A DNA stretch of 64,000 bases, taken from positions 1,985,501 to 2,049,500 of the forward strand of contig NZ_FSQT01000002.1 in NCBI RefSeq assembly GCF_900143515.1, in the 5' to 3' direction. This DNA is from Micromonospora cremea. Lineage in GTDB: Bacteria; Actinomycetota; Actinomycetes; Mycobacteriales; Micromonosporaceae. Within the stretch, counting starts at the first letter, position 1; every line of letters begins with the position of its first letter. This document shows positions 17,327 to 25,391 of the stretch, piece by piece. Both the position numbers and the translations under genes were made by a program. Below the pieces are notes generated by a model that ran no database searches, was not told the DNA's origin, and saw only the letters and a list, made by a program, of their open reading frames with translations.

Positions 17327-18381
17327 CCCGTAGCGTGCTGACTCCGCTCCACATCGACGTGCGGCGGGGCGCGGTGGCCGACCTCGGCGCGATCCTGGCG
17401 GACGGGCGAATCTCCGCCGGCGGCGACGTCGCGGTGGTCGTCGGGCCGGGCCAGGGTGCCCAGATCGCCGAGCTGATCCGACCGTCACTGCGGTCGGCCG
17501 ACGTGTTCACCGTCGCCGGGGCGACTCTGGACGCCGCCGACGACCTGGGCGGCAAGCTGCGCGCCCGCTCGTACGACGCCGTGGTTGGCATCGGCGGTGG
17601 CAAGACCATAGACGTGGCGAAGTACGCGGCCACTCGGCGGGGCCTGCCGATGGTCTCGGTGGCCACCAGCCTGGCCAACGATGGCATCGCCTCCCCGGTG
17701 GCGAGCCTGATCACCGATGGAATCAAGGGTTCCTATGGGGTGCACATCCCGATCGCGGTGATCGTCGACCTGGACTTCGTGGACAGCGGTCCTGACCGGC
17801 ACAACCGAGCCGGCATCGGCGATGTCATCAGCAACATCAGTGCTTTGGCGGACTGGGAACTCGCCCGCCGGGTACGCGGCGAGCCAGTCGACGGGCTGGC
17901 TGCGTCACTGGCCCGGGCGGGCGCGGAAGCGGTGCTGAACCACCCGGGCGACATGACCGATGACGCGTTCGTCACCGTGCTGGCCGAGGCGCTGATCTCC
18001 AGCGGCCTCGCCATGGCGGTCTGCGGCACCAGCCGCCCGTCCAGCGGCGGCTGCCACGAGATCATGCACGCGGTGGACGCGCTCTTCCCCGGCACCGCCT
18101 CGCATGGCGAGCTGGCCGGGCTGGGCGCGCTCTTCTGCACCTGGCTGCGCGGGGACCTGCGCCGCTTCGGGGAGATGTCGGCTTGTCTGTCCCGGCACGG
18201 GCTGCCCCGGCTTCCCGCCGAGGTGGGGCTGACCGACGACCAGTTCGTCGAGGCGGTGCAGTTCGCGCCGCGCACCCGTCCGGACCGGTACACGATCCTC
18301 GAGCACCTGGCGTTGTCGCCTACCGAGACGCGGGAGCGGCTGGCAGACTACGCCGGTGCAATCCGCGACCAGCTTGGCTGA
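17314..18381 (+). CDS. Iron-containing alcohol dehydrogenase family, glycerol-1-phosphate dehydrogenase-like
   Basis: 355 residues. NAD(P)-binding GIGGGKTID (about 92-100), TSLANDGIASP (118-128), metal ligands D170 in GIGDVIS, H248 in GGCHEIMH and H264 in ASHGELAG. This arrangement is that of sn-glycerol-1-phosphate dehydrogenases (archaeal EgsA, Bacillus AraM) rather than glycerol dehydrogenase. The product would be an sn-1 polyol phosphate, a plausible substrate for the adjacent cytidylyltransferase. GTG 17314 overlaps the previous gene by 13 nt and has GGGAG upstream; GTG 17335 is an alternative. Exact substrate (dihydroxyacetone phosphate or another keto-phosphate) is inferred only. Confidence 0.8.
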   Translation: MPLLARSVLTPLHIDVRRGAVADLGAILADGRISAGGDVAVVVGPGQGAQIAELIRPSLRSADVFTVAGATLDAADDLGGKLRARSYDAVVGIGGGKTIDVAKYAATRRGLPMVSVATSLANDGIASPVASLITDGIKGSYGVHIPIAVIVDLDFVDSGPDRHNRAGIGDVISNISALADWELARRVRGEPVDGLAASLARAGAEAVLNHPGDMTDDAFVTVLAEALISSGLAMAVCGTSRPSSGGCHEIMHAVDALFPGTASHGELAGLGALFCTWLRGDLRRFGEMSACLSRHGLPRLPAEVGLTDDQFVEAVQFAPRTRPDRYTILEHLALSPTETRERLADYAGAIRDQLG

Positions 18382-19078
18382 CCCCCGTCCCACCATCGCC
18401 GACTTCCACCGGGTGAACCGGGGCGGCGGCCTGTTCAGCGAGTCGATCAGCCAGTGGCTGGGCGCCGCCTTCGCGCTGGTCGCCCAGCGGCTGGGGCTGC
18501 GCCCGACCGCGCTGACCATCACCAACCTGGTGCTCGGGTTGGCCACCTCGGTCACCGTGGTGGCGCTCGCTGGCCCGGTCGCGGCCGGTGACGTGCCGGC
18601 CTGGGTGGTCGGCGTGCTCGCCCTGCTGGGCTGGCAGGTGGCGTACTCCCTGGACTGCGCGGACGGGCAACTGGCCCGGGTGACCGGCCAGGGCAGCGCG
18701 GCCGGCGCCCGGGTCGACGTGCTCTGCGACGTGGCCGCGCAGATCGCCCTGGTGGCGGCGCTGGCCGCCACGGCGGTGGCGCAGGAGCCGTCGACCCCGA
18801 CCTGGCTGGTGGCGACCTTCGCCGGCACCTGGATGGTCAACCTGGTCACCTCGGTGATGCAGGCCGGCCCGAACGCGGCCAGCATGGTGACCTCGACCTC
18901 GCTGCCGGTCCGCCTGGCGAAGCTTGTCCGCGACTACGGCGCCGTGATCTTCGTGGCCGCCCTGGTGCTGGCCGTGGCCCCGGCGCTGGTCCTCTGGGTG
19001 ATCGTCGCGTTCACCATCGTCAACGGCGGCTTCCTGCTCGCCAGCATCGCCTTCTCCGCCCGCGCCTCTGTCCGCTGA
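18356..19078 (+). CDS. CDP-alcohol phosphatidyltransferase family membrane enzyme
   Basis: 240 residues with the complete CAPT signature D-x2-DG-x2-AR-x8-G-x3-D-x3-D at residues 100-125 (DCADGQLAR ... GARVDVLCD), so all metal-binding aspartates are present. About six TM helices. It transfers a phospho-alcohol from a CDP-alcohol to a second alcohol in the membrane. Its GTG lies 26 nt inside the dehydrogenase gene, so it is part of the same operon. The acceptor (diacylglycerol, inositol phosphate or another) cannot be told. Confidence 0.9.
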   Translation: MQSATSLADPRPTIADFHRVNRGGGLFSESISQWLGAAFALVAQRLGLRPTALTITNLVLGLATSVTVVALAGPVAAGDVPAWVVGVLALLGWQVAYSLDCADGQLARVTGQGSAAGARVDVLCDVAAQIALVAALAATAVAQEPSTPTWLVATFAGTWMVNLVTSVMQAGPNAASMVTSTSLPVRLAKLVRDYGAVIFVAALVLAVAPALVLWVIVAFTIVNGGFLLASIAFSARASVR

Positions 19079-19117
19079 CGCCCGCGCCCCGCGCACCCGC
19101 TCCGTGCCCGCGCGCCT

Positions 19118-19197
19118 CAAGATCCGAACAACTTCCCTAATGTAGGGGCCTCCGCCACGCGCGAGGCCCCTACATCCCTGATGTTGTGCAGATCTTG
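19118..19197. repeat. Long imperfect palindrome/bidirectional terminator
   Basis: Two 35-nt arms (19118-19152 and 19163-19197) match at 28 of 35 positions as reverse complements, with a perfect 13-bp inner stem (ATGTAGGGGCCTC at 19140-19152) around a 10-nt loop and a perfect CAAGATC/GATCTTG at the outer ends. It fills the space between convergent genes. Confidence 0.75.
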
Positions 19198-19228
19198 CCG
19201 GGCGGCGGGCGGCGGGCGGGGCGGCAGG

Positions 19229-20494
19229 TCAGGCGCGGTTGGTGGTGCGGGCCATGCCGGCGTAGATGTCGATGAGCTGCTTGGTGACCACGTCGGGGTG
19301 AAAGGTCCGCTCGTAGCGGGCGCGGGCGGCCGGGGCCAGCCCGGCGGCATTGGCCCGGGCCACCGGCAGGGCCGCGGCCAGTGCGGCCGGCTCCGGGGCA
19401 ACCACCCAGCCGGCCTCGCCCACCTCGATCCCGGTCGGCATCGGCGACCCGCCGCCGGCGACGGCGGAGGCGACCTCGGCCGGCCCGGTGCCGGCGGGCT
19501 CGTGCGGAGCATCCGCCCCGACCAGGTACGGGATGCCACCCAACGCGGTGCCGAGCACCGGCCGGCCGCTGGCCATCGCCTCGATGATCACGGTCGGCAG
19601 CACGTCGTGCCACATCGCGGCTGCGATCACCACGGCGCTCGCCTCGACCGCCGCCCGCACTCCGGCCCGGTCGAGCTGACCGAGGTAGATCACGTCGGGC
19701 CGCTCGGCGGCGGCGGCCTCCACCAGCGGGCGCAACTCCCCGTCCCCGGCCATGCGCAGCGTGCCCAGTGCACCCACCGGATGCCGGCGCCAGGCGTCCA
19801 GCAGCAAGTCGACGCCCTTCTCCGGGCTCAGCCGGGCCATGAACAGGAAGCCGTCACCGAGCGGTGCCGGTCGACCCGGGTCCGGCACGGCGTTCGGCTT
19901 CACCACGATCCGTTCGTCCGGAATGCCGTAATCGCGCAGGTGGTCGGCGATCGCCGTGGTCAGCGCGATGTACCGGTCCACCGACCGCCACGTGCCCCGG
20001 TGCACGGCCAGGGTGGTCGCCATCAGCGCACTCTGCGCCGCCGAGTCGCGGTAGCAGCGGTGCTTGATGGCCGGCACCCCCAGCACTCGGCCCTTGCAGT
20101 CCTGACAGATCACGCCGTCGCGGAAGTAGATCCCCGAGGAGCAGACCTGCCGGTAGTTGTGCACCGTCTGCACCACCGGCACGCCGTGCCGGTGCGCGGT
20201 CCGCACCACCCAGGGCGAGAGCAGCGGGTACGGGTTGTGCAGGTGCAGCGCGTCCGGCCGGTGCTCGGTGAGCAGCCGGCTCAGGTCGTGCTGGGCCCGG
20301 GGGGCCCAGATGGGCGAGATCGGCAGGAGCGCCTTCGCCACCTTCGACATCGACGGGATCTCGTCCGAGCTGCGGATGAACGGCAGCACCTCGACGCCAG
20401 CGGCGGTGAGCTGAGCGATCTCCGAGTCGACGATCGTGTTCTCGCCGGAGGGCTGGGCTTCCCGGTACCGGTTGTGTGCCACCACGATTCTCAC
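19229..20494 (-). CDS. GT4-family glycosyltransferase
   Basis: 421 residues, two Rossmann-like lobes (GT-B). The N-terminal lobe has HNRYREAQPSGENTIVDSE (acceptor/nucleotide-sugar loop) and HLHNPYPLLSPWVV; the C-terminal lobe has FMARLSPEKGVDLLLDAW and the donor-binding EX7E region LPTVIIEAMASGRPVLG. A CSSGIYF...CQDCKGR cysteine pair is typical of a subgroup of actinobacterial exopolysaccharide glycosyltransferases. It converges on the phospho-polyol operon and diverges from the Fpg gene. No Shine-Dalgarno; TAGCCT lies 8 nt before the GTG start, so the mRNA is probably leaderless. Confidence 0.88.
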   Translation of the reverse strand: MRIVVAHNRYREAQPSGENTIVDSEIAQLTAAGVEVLPFIRSSDEIPSMSKVAKALLPISPIWAPRAQHDLSRLLTEHRPDALHLHNPYPLLSPWVVRTAHRHGVPVVQTVHNYRQVCSSGIYFRDGVICQDCKGRVLGVPAIKHRCYRDSAAQSALMATTLAVHRGTWRSVDRYIALTTAIADHLRDYGIPDERIVVKPNAVPDPGRPAPLGDGFLFMARLSPEKGVDLLLDAWRRHPVGALGTLRMAGDGELRPLVEAAAAERPDVIYLGQLDRAGVRAAVEASAVVIAAAMWHDVLPTVIIEAMASGRPVLGTALGGIPYLVGADAPHEPAGTGPAEVASAVAGGGSPMPTGIEVGEAGWVVAPEPAALAAALPVARANAAGLAPAARARYERTFHPDVVTKQLIDIYAGMARTTNRA

Positions 20495-20502
20495 GGGAAA
20501 GA

Positions 20503-20512
20503 AGGCTACCGT
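20503..20512. promoter_or_regulatory. Two divergent overlapping -10 boxes
   Basis: Minus-strand TAGCCT (20503-20508) is 8 nt from the GT4 GTG 20494; plus-strand TACCGT (20507-20512) is 6 nt from the Fpg/Nei GTG 20519. The boxes share two bases. Only 24 nt separate the two start codons, so both mRNAs must be leaderless and the polymerases must exclude each other. Confidence 0.5.
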
Positions 20513-20518
20513 TGGCTG

Positions 20519-21379
20519 GTGCCCGAACTACCGGAGGTTGAGGCGCTCGCAGGTTACCTGCGGCAGCGCGCGGTGGGGCGGCGTGTCGACCGGCTCGAGG
20601 TCGCCGCGATCAGCGCCCTGAAGACGTACGACCCGGCACCGACCGCGGTGGCCGGTCGGGCGGTGGTCGACGCCCGCCGGCACGGCAAGTTCCTCGACGT
20701 GCTCGTCGACGGCGACCTGCATCTGGTGGTCCACCTGGCCCGGGCGGGTTGGCTGCACTACCGGGAGGCGTTTCCGGCCACCACCCCGCTGCGCCCCGGC
20801 AAGGGCCCGATCGCGCTGCGGGTCCGCCTCGACGACGGCTCCGGGTTCGACCTCACCGAGGCCGGCACGCAGAAGAAGCTGGCCGCGTACCTGGTCACCG
20901 ACCCGTCGGCGGTGCCCGGCGTGGCCAAACTGGGCCCGGACGCGCTCGCCGCGGACCTGCCCACCTTCACCGAACGGCTGCGCAGCCGGCGCGGGCAGGT
21001 CAAGGGGGTGCTGACCGATCAGGCGGTGCTGTCCGGCGTGGGCAACGCGTACTCCGACGAGATCCTGCACGCGGCGAAGCTGTCCCCGTTCGCCATCACC
21101 GACCGGCTCACCGACGACCAGCTGGCCACCCTGCACGCGGCCACCCGGCAGGTGCTCGGCGACGCCGTCCAGCGGTCCCTCGGGCAGCGGGCGGCGGAGC
21201 TGAAGGGCGAGAAACGCTCCGGGTTGAAGGTGCACGCCCGCACCGGCCTGCCCTGCCCGGTGTGCGGTGACACGGTGCGGGAGGTGTCGTTCGCCGACTC
21301 CAGCCTCCAGTACTGCCCGACGTGCCAGACCGGCGGCAAGCCGCTCGCTGACCGACGGTTGTCACGCCTCGTACGGTGA
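20519..21379 (+). CDS. DNA-formamidopyrimidine glycosylase/endonuclease VIII family protein
   Basis: 286 residues. The mature N-terminus PELPEVE gives the catalytic proline and glutamate; the H2TH region (LSGVGNAYSDEILHAAKLSP) and a C-terminal zinc finger of four cysteines (CPVC ... CPTC) are intact. Excises oxidised bases and nicks the abasic site. It resembles the actinobacterial Fpg/Nei2 branch rather than canonical MutM, since the usual Fpg Lys loops are partly changed. GTG 20519 is chosen because it places Pro at position 2; TACCGT 6 nt upstream indicates a leaderless mRNA. Confidence 0.9.
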   Translation: MPELPEVEALAGYLRQRAVGRRVDRLEVAAISALKTYDPAPTAVAGRAVVDARRHGKFLDVLVDGDLHLVVHLARAGWLHYREAFPATTPLRPGKGPIALRVRLDDGSGFDLTEAGTQKKLAAYLVTDPSAVPGVAKLGPDALAADLPTFTERLRSRRGQVKGVLTDQAVLSGVGNAYSDEILHAAKLSPFAITDRLTDDQLATLHAATRQVLGDAVQRSLGQRAAELKGEKRSGLKVHARTGLPCPVCGDTVREVSFADSSLQYCPTCQTGGKPLADRRLSRLVR

Positions 21380-21385
21380 GTAATC

Positions 21386-21421
21386 CCACTCGGCGACTAC
21401 GGAGTGGAATCGACCCGAGTG
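21386..21421 (+). promoter_or_regulatory. Mutually exclusive hairpins after the Fpg/Nei stop
   Basis: CCACTC (21386-21391) can pair with GAGTGG (21402-21407), while CACTCGG (21387-21393) can pair with CCGAGTG (21415-21421). Only one can form. It may be a terminator or an attenuator-like leader of the sugar-transferase gene. The 252-nt gap 21380-21631 also holds TATAGT at 21468-21473 as a possible -10. Confidence 0.3.
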
Positions 21422-21631
21422 AGCAGAAGCTCCGGTCCATGGTTCCCGCCACACGTGCATCCATCGGTATAGTGGCCCGGTCCCCGGCTTCTGAAATGGT
21501 GCGGAGCCGGCCAGATCCCGCCGGCACCATCGGTCGCCAATCCTTTCCGGGGCCGCGACCGGTCGGAGCCCACGTGGGAGACTGGGACGGTGGGCGACCC
21601 GGGCCCTCACTGCGAGTGAGCGGCACGTGTC

Positions 21632-23215
21632 ATGCGGGAGGACATGGGTGAGGTGACGGCAAGCCTCCAGCGCCCGGTATCCAACGAAGGCCGGAGCAGA
21701 CTCGTGCGGCACGTCGACAGCTTCGAAATCCAGCCGCCGACGCCGCCGTCGCACAACGGCGTCCCCCGGTCGGCATGGGCCAGGGCGCGACGCCGTGTCT
21801 CCCGCTGGCACCGTCCCTACACGGCGATCCTGCTCGTGCTCGATTTCGGAGCGGCGGCGTTCGCCAGCTGGATCGCGATCCAGCTGTTCGACCAGGCGGC
21901 CTCCGGTTTCTCCGGCACCAAGCAGGACCCGACCTGGTTCCACACCGTCTCCTTCCTGCTGCTCCCGCTCGGCTGGGTGGTCATCCTCTGGAGCAACCGG
22001 GCCTATGACCGGCGATACCTGGGGCTCGGCCCGGACGAGTTCAAGCGGGTGATCCGGGCGTCGGTGACGGTTGCCGCGAGCGTCTCCTTCCTCGCCTTCG
22101 CCACGGTGACCCAGCTCTCCCGGTACACCGTCGGCACGGCCCTGGTCGGTGCCACGGTGCTGATCCTCTGGGGCCGTTTCGTGGCCCGCTGGGCGCTGCA
22201 CTACATCCGCCGGCGGGCCGGCCAGGCCGCGCACCGGATGGTGCTGGTCGGCACCCTGCCGGAGTGCCTGGAGGTCTACGCGGCGGTCACCCGCAGCCCG
22301 AACGCCGGGCTGGTGCCGGTCGCCATCCACATCACCGACGGGTACGCCGCGGCACGGGGGATGCCGACCCCGGTGCCGGTGCACGCCGGCCGGGACGTGC
22401 TGGCCCTGGTCCGGGAGGTCGGCGGCGACACCATCGCGGTCTGCGGGTCGGCCAGCGCCGAGCCGGGCGAGCTGCGCCGGCTGGCCTGGCAGTTGGAAGG
22501 CTCCGGCGTCGACCTGGTGGTCGCCCCGCAGCTGACCGACATCGCCGGCCCCCGGGTGCACATCCGGCCGATCGAGGGTCTGCCGCTGCTGCACGTCGAG
22601 GAGCCAACCCTCTCCGGGCCGGCGCTGCTGGCCAAGAATCTGATGGACCGGGTCGCCGCCGGCCTCGGTCTGCTGCTGCTGATCCCGCTCTTCCTCTCCA
22701 TCGCCGTGGCGATCCGGATCTCCGATCCCGGGCCGGTCTTCTTCCGCCAGCCCCGGGTGGGGCACGAGGGGCGCACGTTCCGGGTGTGGAAGTTCCGGAC
22801 CATGTACGTCGACGCCGAGGATCGACTGGCCAGCCTGGTCGACCGGAACGAGACCGACGGCATGCTGTTCAAGATGAAGGAGGACCCGCGGGTCTTCCCG
22901 GTGGGCCGCTTCCTGCGGGCCTCCTCGCTGGACGAGCTGCCGCAGCTGATCAACGTGCTCTGGGGTGAGATGTCGCTGGTCGGGCCCCGCCCGTTGCCGG
23001 CCGACGACGGCGACTTCCTGGGCGACGTACGCCGCCGGCTGCTGGTCCGCCCCGGCATGACCGGCCTGTGGCAGGTCTCCGGCCGCTCCGACCTGTCCTG
23101 GGACGAGTCCGTCCGACTCGACCTCTACTACGTCGACAACTGGTCGCTGGCGTACGACCTGAGCATCCTGTGGCGCACCATCGGCGTGGTGCTCGCCCGC
23201 AAGGGCGCGTACTAA
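21632..23215 (+). CDS. Polyprenyl-phosphate sugar-1-phosphate transferase (exopolysaccharide priming enzyme)
   Basis: 527 residues. Four N-terminal TM helices, a Rossmann-like middle domain, a fifth TM near 345-365, then the bacterial sugar transferase domain: DPGPVFFRQPRVGHEGRTFRVWKFRTM, SLDELPQLINVLWGEMSLVGPRP and RPGMTGLWQVSGRS. It loads the first sugar phosphate onto undecaprenyl phosphate. The start is uncertain: GGGAGG at 21636-21641 lies inside the longest frame, so ATG 21644 or GTG 21653 is more likely used. Neighbouring GT4 and LCP genes in the window fit surface-polymer assembly. Confidence 0.9.
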   Translation: MREDMGEVTASLQRPVSNEGRSRLVRHVDSFEIQPPTPPSHNGVPRSAWARARRRVSRWHRPYTAILLVLDFGAAAFASWIAIQLFDQAASGFSGTKQDPTWFHTVSFLLLPLGWVVILWSNRAYDRRYLGLGPDEFKRVIRASVTVAASVSFLAFATVTQLSRYTVGTALVGATVLILWGRFVARWALHYIRRRAGQAAHRMVLVGTLPECLEVYAAVTRSPNAGLVPVAIHITDGYAAARGMPTPVPVHAGRDVLALVREVGGDTIAVCGSASAEPGELRRLAWQLEGSGVDLVVAPQLTDIAGPRVHIRPIEGLPLLHVEEPTLSGPALLAKNLMDRVAAGLGLLLLIPLFLSIAVAIRISDPGPVFFRQPRVGHEGRTFRVWKFRTMYVDAEDRLASLVDRNETDGMLFKMKEDPRVFPVGRFLRASSLDELPQLINVLWGEMSLVGPRPLPADDGDFLGDVRRRLLVRPGMTGLWQVSGRSDLSWDESVRLDLYYVDNWSLAYDLSILWRTIGVVLARKGAY

Positions 23216-23254
23216 GGGGTTGGCTCGCCGGCCCGGAGGGGCCAGGATCGCTGC

Positions 23255-24481
23255 GTGGGTGGCAACCTTTCCGCCGTCGTCGGCGTCGTCTCACTGGTCA
23301 CCGCGCTGACCGCGGCCCTGTTGGCGGTGCTGCGGCTGCGTGCCCGCCGGGGCATCGCCACCGCCACCCAGCGGGCCACCTACGAGGTGCTGCACACCGC
23401 CGGGCTGGCCGCCGAACCGCTGCGGGCGGGGCTGAGCGCGGCGGGCGCGGCGAAGGCCGTACGCCATCTGCGGGCCCTGGTCGGTGCGGTCGGGCTGGCG
23501 CTCACCGACGCCGACGAGGTGCTCGCCCTCGACGGACGCGGCGCGCACCACGGCGAGCAGCTGCTCGCGTCGGCCCGCCGGACGATGGAGACCGGGCGCT
23601 CGACGGTGCTCGGTGAATCCGAGCTGCACTGCGACCGGGTCGACTGCCCGATCCGGGGTGCGGTGGTCGCGCCGCTGCAGGGCGCGGACGGCCGGGTGGT
23701 CGGCGCGCTGGTGGCGATCGCCGACAGCCCCCCGGCACCCGGGCTGGTGCAGGCCACCCTGGAGACCGCGCACTGGGCCGGCAACCAGCTCGCCCTGGCG
23801 GAGCTGGACTCGTCGCGGGAGCGGCTCGCGCGAGCCGAGATCCGGGCGCTGCGGGCGCAGATCAGCCCACACTTCATCTACAACGCGCTGACCGCGATCG
23901 GCTCGTTCGTGCGCACCGATCCGGAGCGGGCCCGCGAGCTGATCCTGGAGTTCGCGGAGTTCACCCGGTACTCGTTCCGGGCGCACGGGGAGTTCACCAC
24001 GCTGGCCGAGGAGCTGCGGTCGATCGACCGCTACCTGACCATCGAGCGGGCCCGGTTCGGCGACCGGTTGCAGGTGCGGTTGCAGATCGCGCCGGAGGTG
24101 CTGCCGGTGACGCTGCCGTTCCTCTGCCTGCAGCCGCTGGTGGAGAACGCGGTCCGGCACGGGTTGTCCCGCAAGCCGGGCACAGGCATGGTGAGCATCG
24201 AGGCCCGGGACGCGGGCGCCGAATGCCACATCACCGTGGAGGACGACGGGGTGGGAATGGATCCGACCACGCTGACCGCGGGCATCGCCGAGCTGGCCCG
24301 CAGCACCGGCGACCCGGGCGACGACACGGGCCAGCACGTCGGCCTCTCCAACGTCGACGAGCGGCTCCGGTCCGTCTTCGGGGACCGGTTCGGCCTGGTC
24401 GTCGAGACCGGGCTCGGCTCGGGCACCAGGGTGAGCATGCGGGTGCCGAAGTTCCACCCCGGCGTGCGGGCCGGATCGTGA
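23255..24481 (+). CDS. LytS-type sensor histidine kinase
   Basis: 408 residues. One N-terminal TM (about 5-28), a GAF-like domain (about 60-175, with CDRVDCPIRGAVVAPL and VGALVAIADSP), then the LytS/His_kinase domain with H in QISPHFIYNAL and a HATPase region with NAVRHG, DDGVGM and GLSNVDERL. Phosphorylates the LytTR regulator encoded 95 nt downstream. In E. coli such kinases (BtsS/YpdA) sense pyruvate and control transporters. Start GTG 23255 is preceded by CAGGAT 6 nt upstream, a possible leaderless promoter. Confidence 0.9.
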   Translation: MGGNLSAVVGVVSLVTALTAALLAVLRLRARRGIATATQRATYEVLHTAGLAAEPLRAGLSAAGAAKAVRHLRALVGAVGLALTDADEVLALDGRGAHHGEQLLASARRTMETGRSTVLGESELHCDRVDCPIRGAVVAPLQGADGRVVGALVAIADSPPAPGLVQATLETAHWAGNQLALAELDSSRERLARAEIRALRAQISPHFIYNALTAIGSFVRTDPERARELILEFAEFTRYSFRAHGEFTTLAEELRSIDRYLTIERARFGDRLQVRLQIAPEVLPVTLPFLCLQPLVENAVRHGLSRKPGTGMVSIEARDAGAECHITVEDDGVGMDPTTLTAGIAELARSTGDPGDDTGQHVGLSNVDERLRSVFGDRFGLVVETGLGSGTRVSMRVPKFHPGVRAGS

Positions 24482-24575
24482 GCGAGCGCAGGGTACGAAC
24501 CCACGAGGCACCGGCGTGAACGAGCGAACCAGCAGGCACAGCAGCGACGCGCTCGCGTCGCCGCGAAGCGGTGGC

Positions 24576-25337
24576 GTGAGCACATCCGGTTTTCTCCGGG
24601 TACTGGCGGTGGACGACGAGCCACCCGCGCTCGACGAGCTGGCGTACCACCTGCGGGCCGACCCCCGGGTGGCCCGCCTGCACACGGCGGGGGACGCCAC
24701 CGAGGCGCTGCGGCTGCTCCGCGACGGTGACGTGGACGTGGTCTTCCTGGACATCCGGATGCCCGGCCTGGACGGCATGGAGCTGGCCCGGGTGCTGCGC
24801 CGGTTCGCCCGGCCACCGGCGATCGTCTTCGTCACCGCGTACGACGACGGCGCGGTGGACGCCTTCGACCTGGGGGCCACCGACTACGTGCGCAAACCGG
24901 TCCGCGCCGAGCGGCTGGCCGAGTCGCTGCGCCGGGTGATCGGCTCGCGGGTGGTGCCGTCGCATCCGGCGGCGCTGGCCCGGGCCGAGGAGGACCCGAC
25001 CATCCCGATCGAGTTGGCCGGCACCACCCGGATGCTGCCCCGGTCGGCGGTGCGCTGGGTGGAGGCCCAGGGCGACTACGCCCGGCTGCACACCGCGGAG
25101 GGGTCACACCTGGTGCGGGTCTCGCTGGCCACGCTCGCGGAGCGGTGGGCCGACGCCGGTTTCGTCCGGGTGCACCGGTCGTACCTGGTGCAGTTGAAGT
25201 TGATCGCGGAGCTGCGGTTGGTCAACTCCGGTTACGTGGTGGTGATCGACGGGACGGAGCTGCCGGTGAGCCGGCGGCACACCCGGGAGCTGAAGGACAA
25301 GCTGGTCCGTGCGGCGAAGCAGGACTGGAACCGGTGA
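24576..25337 (+). CDS. LytTR-family response regulator
   Basis: 253 residues from GTG 24576. Receiver: VDDEPPALDEL, phospho-acceptor D in VFLDIRMPG, K in YVRKPV. The C-terminal LytTR DNA-binding domain has VRWVEAQGDYARLHT, FVRVHRSYLVQL and LPVSRRHTRELKDKL. It pairs with the upstream LytS kinase. A GTG at 24516 would add 20 residues, but that DNA (24478-24575) repeats the GTGAGCGAGCG/GTGAACGAGCG motif and looks intergenic. Targets are probably transport genes; see the findings. Confidence 0.9.
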   Translation: MSTSGFLRVLAVDDEPPALDELAYHLRADPRVARLHTAGDATEALRLLRDGDVDVVFLDIRMPGLDGMELARVLRRFARPPAIVFVTAYDDGAVDAFDLGATDYVRKPVRAERLAESLRRVIGSRVVPSHPAALARAEEDPTIPIELAGTTRMLPRSAVRWVEAQGDYARLHTAEGSHLVRVSLATLAERWADAGFVRVHRSYLVQLKLIAELRLVNSGYVVVIDGTELPVSRRHTRELKDKLVRAAKQDWNR

Positions 25338-25391
25338 CCCCGGCTCCAGCCCCTCTCACCTTCGTCGGCTCCTCCCCCGCCTCGGCGGTCG

